A stretch of DNA of 64,000 nucleotides, taken from assembly GCA_000499405.2 (NCBI GenBank), contig HG738138.1, forward strand, positions 16,012,554-16,076,553, read 5' to 3'. Under the pieces are notes generated by a model. That model ran no database searches. It saw only the letters and a list, made by a program, of their open reading frames with translations, and was not told where the DNA came from. Source of the stretch: Onchocerca volvulus (taxonomy: Eukaryota; Nematoda; Chromadorea; Rhabditida; Onchocercidae). Within the stretch, counting starts at the first letter, position 1; each line of letters opens with the position of its first letter. The translations under genes and the position numbers were made by a program. Positions 36,360 through 49,400 of this stretch are shown here, piece after piece.

Positions 36360-37385
36360 ATCGGAAAAAAGAAAATAATTTTAATATAAATATGTTCAAA
36401 TAATGAAGCATTTATATTATTGAATATTTCTCAAATGATTTATCACTTAAGATGAATAGAAATGAATTTTATGATGTCTAATGTAATGAATGAATCAATT
36501 ATATAATTCTCATCTTTGTTTCCAATTGCAAATCCTTTCTTTAATAATAAAATACCGGAAATTAATTCATATGTAAATATTTCCAAAATGTATGATAACT
36601 AAGGTCATGTGCAATGTCTAGAATATTGTAAAGATCTTCAAATCGGATAATCAAATTTATGCAATATTTGAAATGTTGTGAGAATTTCCATATGGAACAC
36701 ATTCTTCGATTCATTTTAGTTCAGTGCTAACGACTATTCCTGCTCATTACAACTTCTCCAGATATTTCTGAAATGACTTGTGCTGTTGAGATCAATACCA
36801 GCTCTTTTTATACCATGATACTATTCTCTTGTATCTTCTATTAAAATAATTTCCCCATCAATCAATAAAACTTTTATTGAAACCACTTGTCATTCGACAA
36901 AAAAAGATTCTTTTCTCAAATAAAACTTTCACGATATATTTGGTGCCACAAGCCGGGATCATGTCGATCAAGTAGCAGTTGAAGAGAGAAGTTGTAACAA
37001 ATAAAATTAGTCTGATCCAAAATCAATCGAAGAATATCTTTTATAGTAGGAAAATTTCCAAACATTGCATAAGCTTTGTTGTCAGATGGAAAATCTTGAT
37101 AACAGTCTAGACATTACACGTAAGCTTGGTATAATAACCAAGCTACCGGAAACATTTACATTTGAATTGGTTTTCGGTATTTTATTATTCAAGTAAGCTT
37201 GGTAATCGGAAATCAAGATGAGAATTAGATAAATGATTCATTACATTAGGCATCGTAACATTCATTTATATTCATCTTAAGTGTGATTCATTTGAGAAAT
37301 ATTCTAGCAATATAAATACTTTGATTATTTGGACATATTTGTATTAAAATTGTTTCGGTTTTACCGATGAGAATCAGTTTTTTGA
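36360..37385. repeat. Large inverted repeat around an LTR/PBS fragment
   Basis: The left arm (~36360-36735, plus) and right arm (~37000-37385, read on minus) are diverged but clearly alike over more than 300 bp: ACAAATATGTCCAAATAAT-type block, TATTTCTCAAATGA, CACTTAAGATGAATA, AATAAAATACCG and ATTCTTCGATT. A third copy lies at 5.88-6.14 kb. Between the arms is LTR-like DNA with AATAAA (36.86 kb) and TGGTGCCACAAGCCGGGATC at 36941-36960, which resembles a tRNA primer-binding site. After it, ATGTCGATCAAG could begin a gag frame that stops at once. It is best read as remnants of LTR elements arranged head to head. Confidence 0.6.
36941..36960 (+). mobile_element. Primer-binding-site-like sequence of an LTR element
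   Basis: TGGTGCC...AAGCCGGGATC begins with TGG (complement of a tRNA CCA end) and follows an LTR-like end, as in BEL/Pao elements. The following frame starts MSIK then a stop, then QLKREVVTNKISLIQ. The identity of the primer tRNA is not determined. Confidence 0.5.
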
Positions 37386-38410
37386 TTATCTACAAACAAT
37401 TTCACTACTATCACCATTAAGAAAGGTTTTTGCTAATAATTAATAGATGATACTGATGAGGTTTCAATTAGTAATAGCGTTACTTATTATTATTATCAGG
37501 CGATATTATATTTTGCAAGCCTTGTAATTTGTGCAATTAACTGTCAAAGAATATACGAGGAATGATTTATCATGAATGTCTGCAGTAAGAAAATGATTAT
37601 CACTTAGATAGACCGGACTCAGTGATTGAGTCAATTGATCAGTTGAAGCTTCTGTTTGGCTAACAGAAAAAAGAAGCTAATGACAGTTTTCTTATTAACA
37701 GCAAATAAATATGAACATGTGTAACGTAAAATTGTTACTTCAAAATTATTCCTTAAGCAATATAATCGCAAGAAAATGAGCTTTTTTGATTCAGCACTAT
37801 AATTGGAAGTTGAATGCAGTCATATTCTTTGTTAAAATCCTATAAATCATGTCAATCTATAAACCAAAAAATGATTTAAAAAATCTTTAGAAATCGCTGT
37901 CTTCAAAACTATTACTGGAAAGAAAAAGTAAAAAGGTATCCATAATCAAGGATCAGAATTCTTTTTAAATTAATGAAATCAACATCAGGAAGAGGAATGA
38001 TAGCTTAGAATAATTGTGACATCAAGTTCAACATAATGTCAACAACATTAACACCAAAACTTTTTTCTCTTTTATTCGAAGTAAACCCAGTTTAAAATTC
38101 TCAAAAAATAATTCATTCAGCTGAAAATCATTTCTCAATATTGTAAAAATAAAAAGAGTAAGAATTGGATTTTATAAAAAGTAATTTGCTGTTTTGTTTC
38201 TTTAACTTACTTTTCTATTGATCCATCCTGAAAAGATTGTTTGCTGAAGCTCCTTATTTTCTGTCATTTTATTTGAAGATCATTGTTTGCAATGACTCAA
38301 TTCGAAAACTTAAAGATATCAGGGAAAGTATTGACAATGCTTCTGTCTTCAAACTCTCTCATTTAACAAATTTTTTATACTTCGCAAACTATCCGCAAAT
38401 TATTATTCCT

Positions 38411-41192
38411 ATGCTTCCTATTTTCTACATTTTCGTTCTTCCAGGTTGGATAATTCTTTTTTTCTTCATTGAGCTTTTCCTTCAAATGTTTTTTATGTTT
38501 CCGTCAATACATTTGGATCTCTCGAAATAAATATAATATATCTTTTACATACAAAATCACATGGATAATTCCAAAAATCAGTTAATAAATCTATGAAAAA
38601 CTATTCAACTGTTAACTTCAAAATAAATTGCTGGAGCAGTTACTACGTATTCTTTGTCCAGTTCTTATCGTCAGAAGCTAGCCACTATTCTAAATACTTC
38701 GATATTCGAGAATTTTGACGATTTAAGTAATATTTTATTAATTTTTGCATTCTTCCTACTACATTTTGTTTCTACAAAACTAGAATTGCATGAATAAAAT
38801 TATTGAACCTTGCATCCTGTTTAAGACATTAATTTTCAAGTTCACGACTTCCGGCTCTGAAAAAAAAAAAAAAGAAAAGAAAAGACTATTTTTGATGAAG
38901 TAGTCGACGATTTATTCACTTATTTGGTTATCGTTTGGAAATGTTCTTACAAGTCATGTTTATGAACACTTGAATTCAGGGATAATAGTTGCGGATGATA
39001 ATGCTTACAACTACACTCTTAGTCAATGCGGTATCAGCTTTGGTGATCATTACTCATTAAAATGGCAGGTAATAGGTAAACGAGTTCACTTTGAACTGAT
39101 ACTTTCCAGCATACCTAAAGATGAAGATTTCTGGACTGGCATCGGTTTTAGCAAAATTCAGGTTTGCTAATTTACTTAAATAGTTCTATGGTTTAAATTT
39201 TTGCGATTTTCTGGACCTTTTTAGATAGAATTTTCGTTTCACATTTTCAAAAATTTCTCTTAATTTAAATTTGATTTAGAAGTTAGTAATCAGCTGTTTT
39301 GAAACGTCGTTTTTTTTTTCTTTTTTTCTTTTTTTTCTACAGATAAATTCTCCAGTAAATGAAAGTGAAGTATTAGCGATTTTGAAACTACAGGAAGCCA
39401 TATCGTTGGAAAATTTCAGCATCAAAGTATAATTTTATTTCCAGTACAAAATACAAATAAATGATTCGGGTAATGAAATTTATCCATTAAAAAAAAAAAA
39501 AAAAAATCTTTGATTCGTTCAGAGATTAATAAATTTCTTAAAAGTCACGAAATATTAGATAAATTATTCTAAAATTGCATGTGGGAATGATTTCAGAAAA
39601 GTTTCGAATAAGTTTTAAGTTATAGTGAATTAAATTGCTAATATATTTTCGACACGATGACATAATTTCATGCAAGGGACATGTTTTTTATAGTTTGAGG
39701 CTGCGTTACGCTCATCTCAATTGTTGGCTAGATTAATTGCCAAAGCTTTAATTTATTATTTTTGATTTTGAATTCAGAGTGGGAAGATAGAATCGGCTGA
39801 TTCGATGAACGATAATGATGAACAAACTGCTTTTACCTATGCATTCAAGAATCCTACATCACTGGATTCTAATTTCACTCGATCGCTTTATGCTGATCAC
39901 TCCTTCAATAACAGCATCAGCGACTGTGCCATATGGACGGTATTTAAATTCTGCTTTTATTTTTTTCTTAAAAAGAAATCATTTCAAAAAAAAAAGAAAT
40001 GATTTCCCTACTTTTTTTTTAGCAAAAAACATTGCATTTGAATTGAATTTTTGATTTTTTTACTGGTATGAAATTTTTTCTAGAAATTTGGATCTAATTT
40101 ATGCGCAAATTAATTTTTTCTGAACAGAATTTTTTCTTTAGTTTTATACAAGACCTGTGCTAATGAATGAAACATTTGTTGATCCCGTATTTGATGCACT
40201 TATTTGCAACTTATCCGCTTTATGTATTCCTTACTCCATCAACAATTCATCCAACGAATTACATAGTAAATATTTTCAAAATTAATGTAACATGTTGAAA
40301 ATAGAAGATTTAGCTCTGATAGAAATTTGTTTGAAAGTGTTTTCGAACTTTTTAACTTTTCATCGATATATCAAGTTCTGAAAAAATATTTTTAATATGA
40401 ATTATCCTAAAAAAATTTGCCCTACAGCGTGAAAATATTTTAGAGCTGAATTTTTAATAATGAATATTTTTATATTTTTTAATAAAAATGTTTAGCACGA
40501 AATCGACGTCAAACATTCGCAACTAATAATATTCAAACAAGTCGAACAAACAATATTGAAATTCCAAAACTGTACAATCCAGTCATTAATCCATCTTCAC
40601 CTAATTATACCGCTGTACTACGCCAGAATCAGGAAGCATTATCAAAATATGAAGGTAATTCTCATAGTTTATCAAATTCATTCACTTCAACTTATCCCAC
40701 TTCAATTTCATTCTAGATTTTTCTTGTACGTTACCTGATCCGTACTGGTGCGAGAGTTACGTCAAGCAATATATCCATTGGCAACAAACGTACAATAATC
40801 TTTCGATATTGGTATTCTTTTGCTAATCAATACACTGAAATTGACAGATTGATAAAATATTGATTGCGGTAAATTTCCAGCTTTGCACTTTCGCTAAATT
40901 TCGATCGATTTAAAAGAAAGTTGATTTTCGTTACAATGCTATATAAAAGTATTTTAAATTAAAGGCCTGCTTACATTTGGCGCACAAAAAAAAAGTTCTT
41001 TCTAAGTATTTTAAATTAATTTTAAAACTATCAGTTCGTTTACTGTCAGTATTTGAAATTAATTTTATTATTTATATTATTATTTATGATTAATTATTAT
41101 TACTATCTCAGAGAATTTGTGTACCTCTGAAAACATCAGTGGCTAATGCAGATAATCGATGTTGCCAAGCAGTACGCTCTATCGGATGTTAA
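38411..41192 (+). CDS. Secreted DOMON-domain protein with Cys-rich C-terminus
   Basis: Eight exons join in phase: 38411-38444, 38980-39161, 39343-39426, 39778-39939, 40142-40265, 40496-40654, 40717-40811 and 41112-41192, for 306 residues. The N-terminus (MLPIFYIFVLPGIIVA) is a short signal sequence. Residues ~18-175 form a DOMON domain (YSLKWQVIGKRVHFELILSS, then FWTGIGFSKIQ, SEVLAILKL, and DCAIWTFYTRPVLM), a beta-sandwich that binds heme or sugars in known members. A linker rich in Asn follows (INPSSPNYTAVLRQNQEAL). The end (~249-306) has ordered cysteines: SCTLPDPYWCESYVKQYIHW then NRCCQAVRSIGC. No cytochrome b561 membrane part is present, so it should be soluble and extracellular. Start and exon 1 are chosen because phase and signal fit; exon 1 is the least certain. 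Confidence 0.75.
40961..40987 (+). repeat. 27-bp exact direct repeat, copy 1
   Basis: AAAGGCCTGCTTACATTTGG and the next seven bases are identical to 41744-41770, 783 bp away in the same orientation. Copy 1 lies in the last intron of the DOMON gene and copy 2 in its 3' flank. Exact identity inside otherwise diverged A/T-rich DNA suggests a recent event or an end of a short mobile element. Confidence 0.8.
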
Positions 41193-41743
41193 AATCTCAG
41201 CGAATGATCCGAAAACGGTGGTTTTCAGAATAAAATCCAAGGAAATTTTTGTTTCTTCAAGTTCATTTATCAGCACGATAATAGCATTGAAAGCAAAAAA
41301 AAAGGAAAATTTAATTCATTCAAATATTTTTTTCCTACATTTCAAAATGATTTATTCTATCTGTCAATTTCATTAATTTAACAATTAGAAATTTCGCGGA
41401 AATCTTATTTTCGTTCTTCTAAGCCTTCGTGAAAGAAAATTAAAAATAAAGAAAAACTAGTTGCAAAGAAATTTCACAACATTTTTCTTGCTACTTTGCA
41501 AAATTTCAAATGAATGAAATTTTATTTAATGAAATTTCAAGTTAGAAAGGAAACTTTAATTAAATTCGGAAATAATTTCGATCCATTTGTTGAGAGATGG
41601 AATGATACATTTTATAAAGGTTTGTGAATAAACTTAAATTCATCAGTCAATAAGTATTTCGATCGCTTTAATTTTTGAAAGAGAAATAATACTAATGCCA
41701 TCAAACATCAATCAATGGATTTTAACTTATCAGGCTTTCTTTG

Positions 41744-41770
41744 AAAGGCCTGCTTACATTTGGCGCACAA
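41744..41770 (+). repeat. 27-bp exact direct repeat, copy 2
   Basis: This is the second copy of the 40961-40987 repeat. It is flanked on the left by CAGGCTTTCTTTG, which forms a partial inverted match with the repeat itself. It lies between the convergent DOMON and SH2 genes. Confidence 0.8.
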
Positions 41771-42000
41771 TCAAAGCTGGAAAATACACCTTAATATAAT
41801 GACAAATAATTAAGCAACTCTCTATTACAATACTGATTCTGACTTCGGTGAAATTTGCTGAATAAAATTCAACCAAAAGCAATGAACAACTGTGATGCTT
41901 TTCGTAATTAATATGCTTCAAATTGGAAATTTAAAAATTCAATTTCTTTTTTTTATGTGAAATAAATTAGGCATGAATAGATAAGCGAAAATGAATGAAA

Positions 42001-43436
42001 TTATGAACTAATAGCAAACATATAAAGGAATATTATAACTGTACAGGCAAATGCTAAATTTAGCGCTCCTTTCAAAATATACGGTGTATCCATTTCAATA
42101 TATCGAAATACTGGTTGTAATAGAATTGCATTAGATCGCTTTGTTATTGGATGCTGAAATTTGTTGACATGAAATTTTCGAAAATGAGGTTCAACTTTGA
42201 AAAACTTTCTTATTAACGTTATCACAGCACGAAAGTAAATATTGCTTGATTTGTACTAAGTTTGTGATAAAATAAACTGATATCATCTAATATATTAGCC
42301 TTATTTTGCTTTAAGAATTTACCATAAATTTTATCGCCATTCCTATTTTAATGAATTAAATAATCAAGAAAATGGCTATGATGCTAGGAAAAAAAAAAGA
42401 TGGATAAGTTTGATATTGGCAAAATTAAGTAAAAAGTCTTATATTTCATAGTTGTGCAAATTGGTATTCGAACAGATTCAATATTCATTTGAGTAAATTA
42501 CATAAAATATTAATGAAATTGCAATCAAATTAGGCTAACTTTGCTGGCAAAATAAAATGAAATCAGATGGACGATACTATCGAATTGCAATTCTTCGATG
42601 GCGAAATATTCATCGCTTTTTTTGACTTCAAAATGATAATGTCTGTTATTCCATTTCACCGATAACACCGTTTTTATTTGCTGCAATTAATAATTGATAT
42701 TTTAGAAATTTTTAATTAGAATTTAGGAGAAGTATGAATTTTAAAGCTGAAATCTAGCAAATGAAATAAGATTGTTCATATGAGTGAATAAAACTGTTAG
42801 CTGCAACCAAACTATTCAATCTCTCAAACTATCAATGTTTTACTTCAAGTGTGATGAATCTTTCTTCTGCTCAGCTTAATATCACGCCAAATTTATCATA
42901 TTCATTACATTTATAAATCACTTTAGATATATATTGCTATGACTATTCAGAATTTTTGCATTTGTTTTCGTTGTCATGAAATTTAATTTTATAAAATTTG
43001 TAAGTTAACTAAAAGCACCTTACGAGGTCAACTTTTGAGCGAGCCGATCGTAAAAGAAATTGTCCATTTCGTTCTAATAATTCACATGTTGTCTTCTTTC
43101 CTAAGCGACCATGGTACCAAAAAAAATTTTCCAGTATTTCCACTAAAATATAACTTTCATTATTTTTATATAGAAAAAATTTTTTCAGATAACTGTTGAA
43201 AATCAATTATTTCTTATTACAAAATGGGAAAATAATTTTTGGAAATTTGATAAAACCGAACAGTTTTTGCTGCATTTTGTTTGTTTCGGAAGCACTGTTG
43301 TAACCCTTTTTGCGGTATCTCTCTTTAATGATTCATTGGAAATTGATGTCTGCAAATAACAATAGTTCATTTCTTCTTAATTTACCGAAATGGAGGCAAA
43401 GAAAAAAATTAAGTCCCGAATGTATGTAGTTGCCAT
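42001..43436 (-). CDS. SH2-domain protein with C-terminal transmembrane helix
   Basis: Five exons in phase: 43436-43386, 43349-43262, 43142-43024, 42680-42540 and 42153-42001, giving 183 residues. Residues ~55-150 form an SH2 domain: WYHGRLGKKTTCELLERNGQ, then FLLR with the phosphotyrosine-binding arginine at 78, VLSVKWNNRHYHFEV, EELQFDSIVHLISFYFASKH and PITKRSNAILLQPVFR. Right after it, residues ~162-181 (GALNLAFACTVIIFLYMFAI) form a transmembrane helix, and the chain ends two residues later, as in tail-anchored proteins. There is no kinase, SH3 or other domain. The N-terminal ~17 residues are also hydrophobic (YIRDLIFFFASIS). SH2 domains bind phosphotyrosine in the cytosol, so a C-terminal anchor facing the cytosol would place this adaptor on a membrane. 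The exon 2 donor (ACT|GTTCGG) is weak, but phase is right. Confidence 0.75.
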
Positions 43437-43449
43437 TCATATATGATTT

Positions 43450-46400
43450 TTATTTCTTTAAACTTAGAATATCCATTGTTTGAAATCGTTATTTATTCAG
43501 ACAGTTGGCAATCAAAATTTAAAGGAATAAAAGTTGGGAAACTTGATAAACATCTTGATAGATATAGGCTAAGTTTAAAGATAAAAATTCAAAGTTAAGG
43601 ATGGAAAAGGTTACCATTAAAATATTTCATGAATCAATTAAAGGAACCTGATTGATCTATTACGAAAATGAAATGCGACAGAATTTTCTGATTATAAATT
43701 TGAATTATTATTCTTTTCATTCTTTGATATATACACCGTTTTATAATGTATTAATTTTTTTGAAATTTATGAAATTTTTTTCAAAATCAAAATCTATGAA
43801 ATAGAGTTTTTTTCTCTTCTTCTATGAAAAAGAGAAAAAAAATTTCCGAAAAAAATCTATGAACTGGAATACACCGTAAAAGAAATGCGTGAGAAAAAAA
43901 AGTGAAAATACTGGAGAAATTAATTAGAATTCATTACTTGGTAAGAGAAGCGGAACAAAAAAAAAAAAAAAAAAAAAAAAGCCGAATTTATTAGAGATTT
44001 GAAATTTTTTTTTTCTATTAAAAGTTGATGATATAGCGGCTACAACCAATTTTTTGTTTTCGCAGAATTAAAAAAATAGGATTATGATAGAAGATAAATT
44101 AGGGAAGTGATTTCTTCGAGAAAAGTTTTCAGTAAAAAAAATAAATGAAAATGATTTATTCTGTTTTAGTTTACATGCATCAGTTCATGAATAATAACAA
44201 CGATGAATCATTTCTTCCTAGTTCATATGTACTGAATGTATTTTCGTACTTTTGTCAATTGCAGAAACTTTCTTCCTTCTCATTTTCATGAAATAAACTC
44301 TAAAATTGTTTAAGCAAATTAGTGCATGTTTTAATCTTATGTTGTAATACTAACAGAAAAGGATGTGCTAGGACTAGGCCACATTAACTGCGCAGAATAT
44401 TAAGCTAGGCTGACCGATCGATTGGGTAATTTAACAATTAAATGATAATTTTTTACTGCTAGCTTATTTAAATAAAAAAATGGTCATGGCTTTAATAATT
44501 AAATACGGAATAAAAATTTACCAAGCAAATGGAATATCACATCAACGGAAGCTGAATTAACAATAATTTTCGAATAATTAATTTAAGTTGCGTAAAACAT
44601 AATTTTCTTTTATCATGCTTATTCTACTAAAATGACTCACCGCAATTGACAAGTTTAATATTAAACTGTTTCTTTTTTCCTTTTTTTTCTTTTTTTTAAT
44701 ATCAAATTTATCAGTTTATATTTCAAATTAAACATTTCCTTGGTCGTTCATTTCATTACGTTTCGCGTCAACAGGTTTACAAATTTCTAGAAGAATCATT
44801 AAGTGTTATTTTCAAGTCATTTTTATGTTTTTTCCTCCAATCAAGCGTACATCTTTTTTTTTTCTCAAAAATGCATAAATATATATCCACAGATTATTTA
44901 TTCAAATTCTCTTTTATCTCTATGACATATAAATCTTCGGGAATTTTAAAACTAATTTTGTTGACTTTTCGTTTTTTCTATAATTGAAAATGGCTCGATT
45001 TGAATAAGTATAACAAGATAAGAGAGAAATAAAGAAGTTTTAATTAATCTGGAACTATGATAATTAAAATTAGTAAGGTCGGAAGTCAAACAAAATATCA
45101 AATGGCCAATGACTCGACTTGACTTAATGTCATGCTATGCCAAAACTTTGGCCATATCTCAGGAATCAAGATGACAAACTTTTGTTGTTTGGATGATTTG
45201 GCATAAGCTTTATATAGGTAAATAAATTTCAACTTGATGGTATAATTGATAAGTAATTTTATATGCAAAAATTTGATGCCATCTTTTCTTATTTTATATT
45301 AAATAAAATATGTTGAGTAATTTCATTTTTGATATTTGCATAGCAAAACAATTAAGTTAATCGAATAACTTCATGTTAATATGATAATCATAGCTCTATG
45401 ATTCAGCAAAAAATTTTTGACTTTTTTCCTCTCTTCAAGCGATGTCATGATTGAAAGTTGGTGACGTTTGAAACGAGATTCATAGCAATATTTATCGAAG
45501 TATTTCATGTAGTCTCACTGCTTATTGGTCTGTTGTTTGTAATTGTTCCTTTTAATTGATAACTTCTTGATCATATCTTTTATTTCGAAATGGAAATGAT
45601 AAAACTACATCATATACTTTAATTTCAAGTTCTGAATTTAAACTAGATAAAGGTAAGGAATTTTATAAGATTTTTTTATGATAGATAGCTTAGTCGAAAA
45701 TATTAATAACTTAAAAAATTTGAATGCTAAACAAATAGTCATCAATCTTGGCTCCTTATTTAAAAAGTTCTAATATGGAAATTCCTGTTTTTTATTCAAT
45801 GAATGGATGAATTAATGAGCAGTGAAATTATTGAATATAATAACATCATCAAATCAAACCAAAACAAAGTTACGATAAATTTAATATAATTTCAATAAAT
45901 ACTTCATAAACTTTAAGTGAAGCAAAAATCTTAATTAATGTTATAAAATCAGTTTTTGCATTCAATATTTTAAATGAGCTTTAATATCGCAAAAACTTTA
46001 TTTAGAAGTATTTTTTTTTTTTTTTTTTTTGATATCTCACATCAGCAAGAAAATGATCATTTTTTAAATGGTAAAATCTACAGTTCATCTTCATGACATT
46101 GCAATAGAGAAAGCATGTTAATGCACTTCTCCTTTTTTTTTTTTTTTCAATTTTACTTCCTTCTTCAAATACATCAGCTTTTTGATCTGAATTCGGAAAG
46201 TATTTATAAGGATTTTCCGACCAAACTATCAAAAGGCTCGTAATTTTTTACGATAGTCAATTAAAAAAAAACAATTAATATCCTATCTTTCCACCAGGAA
46301 AGTTATGTCGTTTTTGCACTTTGTTAACTTTTCAATAATGTCACTTTTTTATTTTTATTTCATTAATTTTTTGAATATTCAAAAATATGGGTTATTTTAA

Positions 46401-49400
46401 TAATAATATTGTAATATATTTTTCTTTACAACTATTATTGAAAAAATCCTTCTTCGATAGAATTTTTTTTTCCTGTTGTTGATCATAATTTAAGGCATTA
46501 AAGATCGAAATTCTTTTTTTTTTTTAGAAACTTCATCTATCAATCAATGATTTCATCTTTTAATAGTGTTTCAGAGCAACTAGTTTTCAAATCAATTATT
46601 AGGATTTTGCATTATAGATGCTCATTCAGTTCTATCGTTACAATCTCTTATTAAAGATGCTAAGATCTTTTTTAATTCAAAGTTAACATTAACTTTCCCA
46701 GGTGTGCACTTTGTTCTTCCTATCAAAAATTTGCCTTTCCTATGAACTTTTTTTTGTGAAGATGAGTTTTTTCTATTTGATTCATTATTTCAACATTGTA
46801 AATTAATTTTCATATATTTCTGGTGACGAATGGAATGTAGTGAGTTTAAAGCTTTTTTCTTGTTCTGTGATGACACAAATCTCATTACTGTTTTTTTCTT
46901 GTCAAAATTCGTTTTCTTTTTCTTTTTTTTTTCTTGTGCATTTTATACGAAATTTTTTTTTTAAGTCTTGAATGATGAGTGTTGTTTAATTTTAAGACTA
47001 AACAAAGTCCAGAAAAAAAGTATGTTTACACTTTTTTCTGCACTTTTTGTCGAAAGAAAAAATGTAATTTTTGAAATTTAAGTCGTCCAAAAAAATTCTT
47101 TGATCTCCACTAATGCATTTCCAGTTATATGGAAATTCTATGCATTTGATTTGCATTTCTTGAAATTAATAGCCAAGTTAAAATGAAAACAATGAAAAAT
47201 GATTCAGCTTCTTCAATGATTTGGCAATGATTTAAAATTTTAAGCCATAATTTTCTATGAAAATTCTTCAGCTAAATTTTCATCTAATATACAAATTACA
47301 ATAATATATAAACCACAATTTATTTTTTCTTTTTTTTCTCAAAAATTTTATTGCTAGGAAAAAATAAAGACAGCGCGTATTATTTCGATGCTTGATTCGA
47401 TCATTTGGCTCCAAGAAATTATCTTTTAACCAAGCTTAAATGAATAATTTTTGCAAGTGAATTAATTCTGAATTTGATGCAGGCTTTATTTGTCAAATAA
47501 GCTTGATTGATTTTCTTTTTTCTTTGAAATATGTATGAAGTATTTCGAAAAAAAAAAAATTATATGTGGGTTGAAATTCATATACAAAGTCAGATGCAAT
47601 GAATTATTACTTAAAAATCTATTTGTTATTCCATGTTTTAGTTAAGCTTAATATCTATTTTTCGAAAGATTGTTACCCATTTTTTGAGGATATTATTTAT
47701 CATTGGAAGCTAAAATCCAAGAGATATTCAGAACTTCACTGAAATGTAGCTTGATGTAAAAAGCTTTATTGTTGAATTTACCTTCAATATGACAATTTTA
47801 CTTATATATAATTTTGAAAAGAAAACAAAAAAATCGAGAAAAAAGTGCAGCTTAAAAAAGCATTTTGTCTGAAGTAATAGCTGATAGGGACTTATTTATT
47901 TTCTGGTCTATTTATTTATTTATCATTTTATCTAAATCAAGCCCTTTTGCTATCTAAACACTTCTTGCTATGTAAAATTTGTTTTTTGTTCAATATTAAC
48001 GTCATTTATTAATTAACTTATTAGTTAACAGTTTTAAGAGGCAGCCGTCCTGATAAATTGCTCAGAGGCAGGAAAAAAATTTTTTTTTCTTAAATTGTAT
48101 TTAAATGAGTACTATATTTGAATGCATTTGTCACAAATATATTCAAATATTTTCAATGTATTCAGCTGCATTCAAAATACTCTTTTTCGATGCCTAAACT
48201 GTCAACATTACTTGTTTGTTTTCTGATCGATGAACCAGAAATAAACATATCTGATAAGACGATAATATTGATCATTGATATCTTTCCATTTCTTCGCTCT
48301 TATTCATATAAAATGATGTAATCAATTAAGTAATATTTTTGTCTTAGTAGAATTTCTCATTTTTCTATGATGAACAAAGATCGATCAGAACCAGAAGCTT
48401 TGTTGCCTGATATTTTGCAATTATGCATTTTTTCAATTAAATTAAACATCAATTTTGCTTACTATTACATTCGCATTAATAATTTCATATTTCCTGAAAT
48501 TTCTTTTTTTTTTTTCTAAATCCATGTTTTTACTTCAACACTTACATTTTTAATTACTTGATTTTTTTGCTCTAAAGAAAATTTGAAAAGGAGAAATCAA
48601 TAGCTTTTGTCGCTGCAGCTTTAATCTTTTCATCGCAACAATTACATAAAAGAACAATTTGTATATTCTGTCTTTATTGATTATAATGATTATGATAAGA
48701 TTTCGCCCTCTTTGGTCACTGTTCAATAAAAAAGTATAAAAGGAAAATGACAGTGCATGGAAAAATTATCACTTACCCACCATTTTGACGTAGGAAGAAA
48801 AGTTCAGACATTACACATAGTTTATTTAGTATGCTTCTGTGATTAATTCATAAGTGCATATTTTATGATTGGACAACATCATGCTGTGTAAATTTTTCAA
48901 TAACTGCTTCCTCATATTCTATTATTCCGAAATTGTTCAGTTCTTTAGTACTTTTGGCTTCAGAATTATCAAGAGATTATTCATGCTTTGAAACTTTATC
49001 AACGTTCGTTTAGGGTTAGTTTAAAAAAAAGCCATCATTTTAATCCATTTGTTTTTTGTTTTCAATCATTAATTTATGGATGGATATTACAATTATTTTT
49101 AGGCAGTTATCTTTTAGCTAAAGATAAAACTTGTTTCAGCGATTTCATTTTGAAGTTTTCTTGTCACATGCAAAAAACAAGATATTTTTCTATTTTTAGA
49201 ACTTTTTTCTTTTAGAATTTCTAATATGTAATTTAAGGTATGATTACCTGCACTTTTAGAGTACCTGGACTTGTAAATTTTCAAAATAATCGTAAGGGCA
49301 AGATGACTGTTTTGAAAATCCAAAGAAAATCACAGTTACTCTATCAAAAATAACTGATCAATGACTACATTTTTTTTCTTTTTTTTTTTGAAATTGGTAA

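Noticed and set aside
36104..36403. 99-codon plus-strand ORF
   Set aside because: It overlaps the left arm of the inverted repeat, is rich in Asn/Lys/Ile/Phe as expected of A/T DNA, and has no splice signals or family resemblance.
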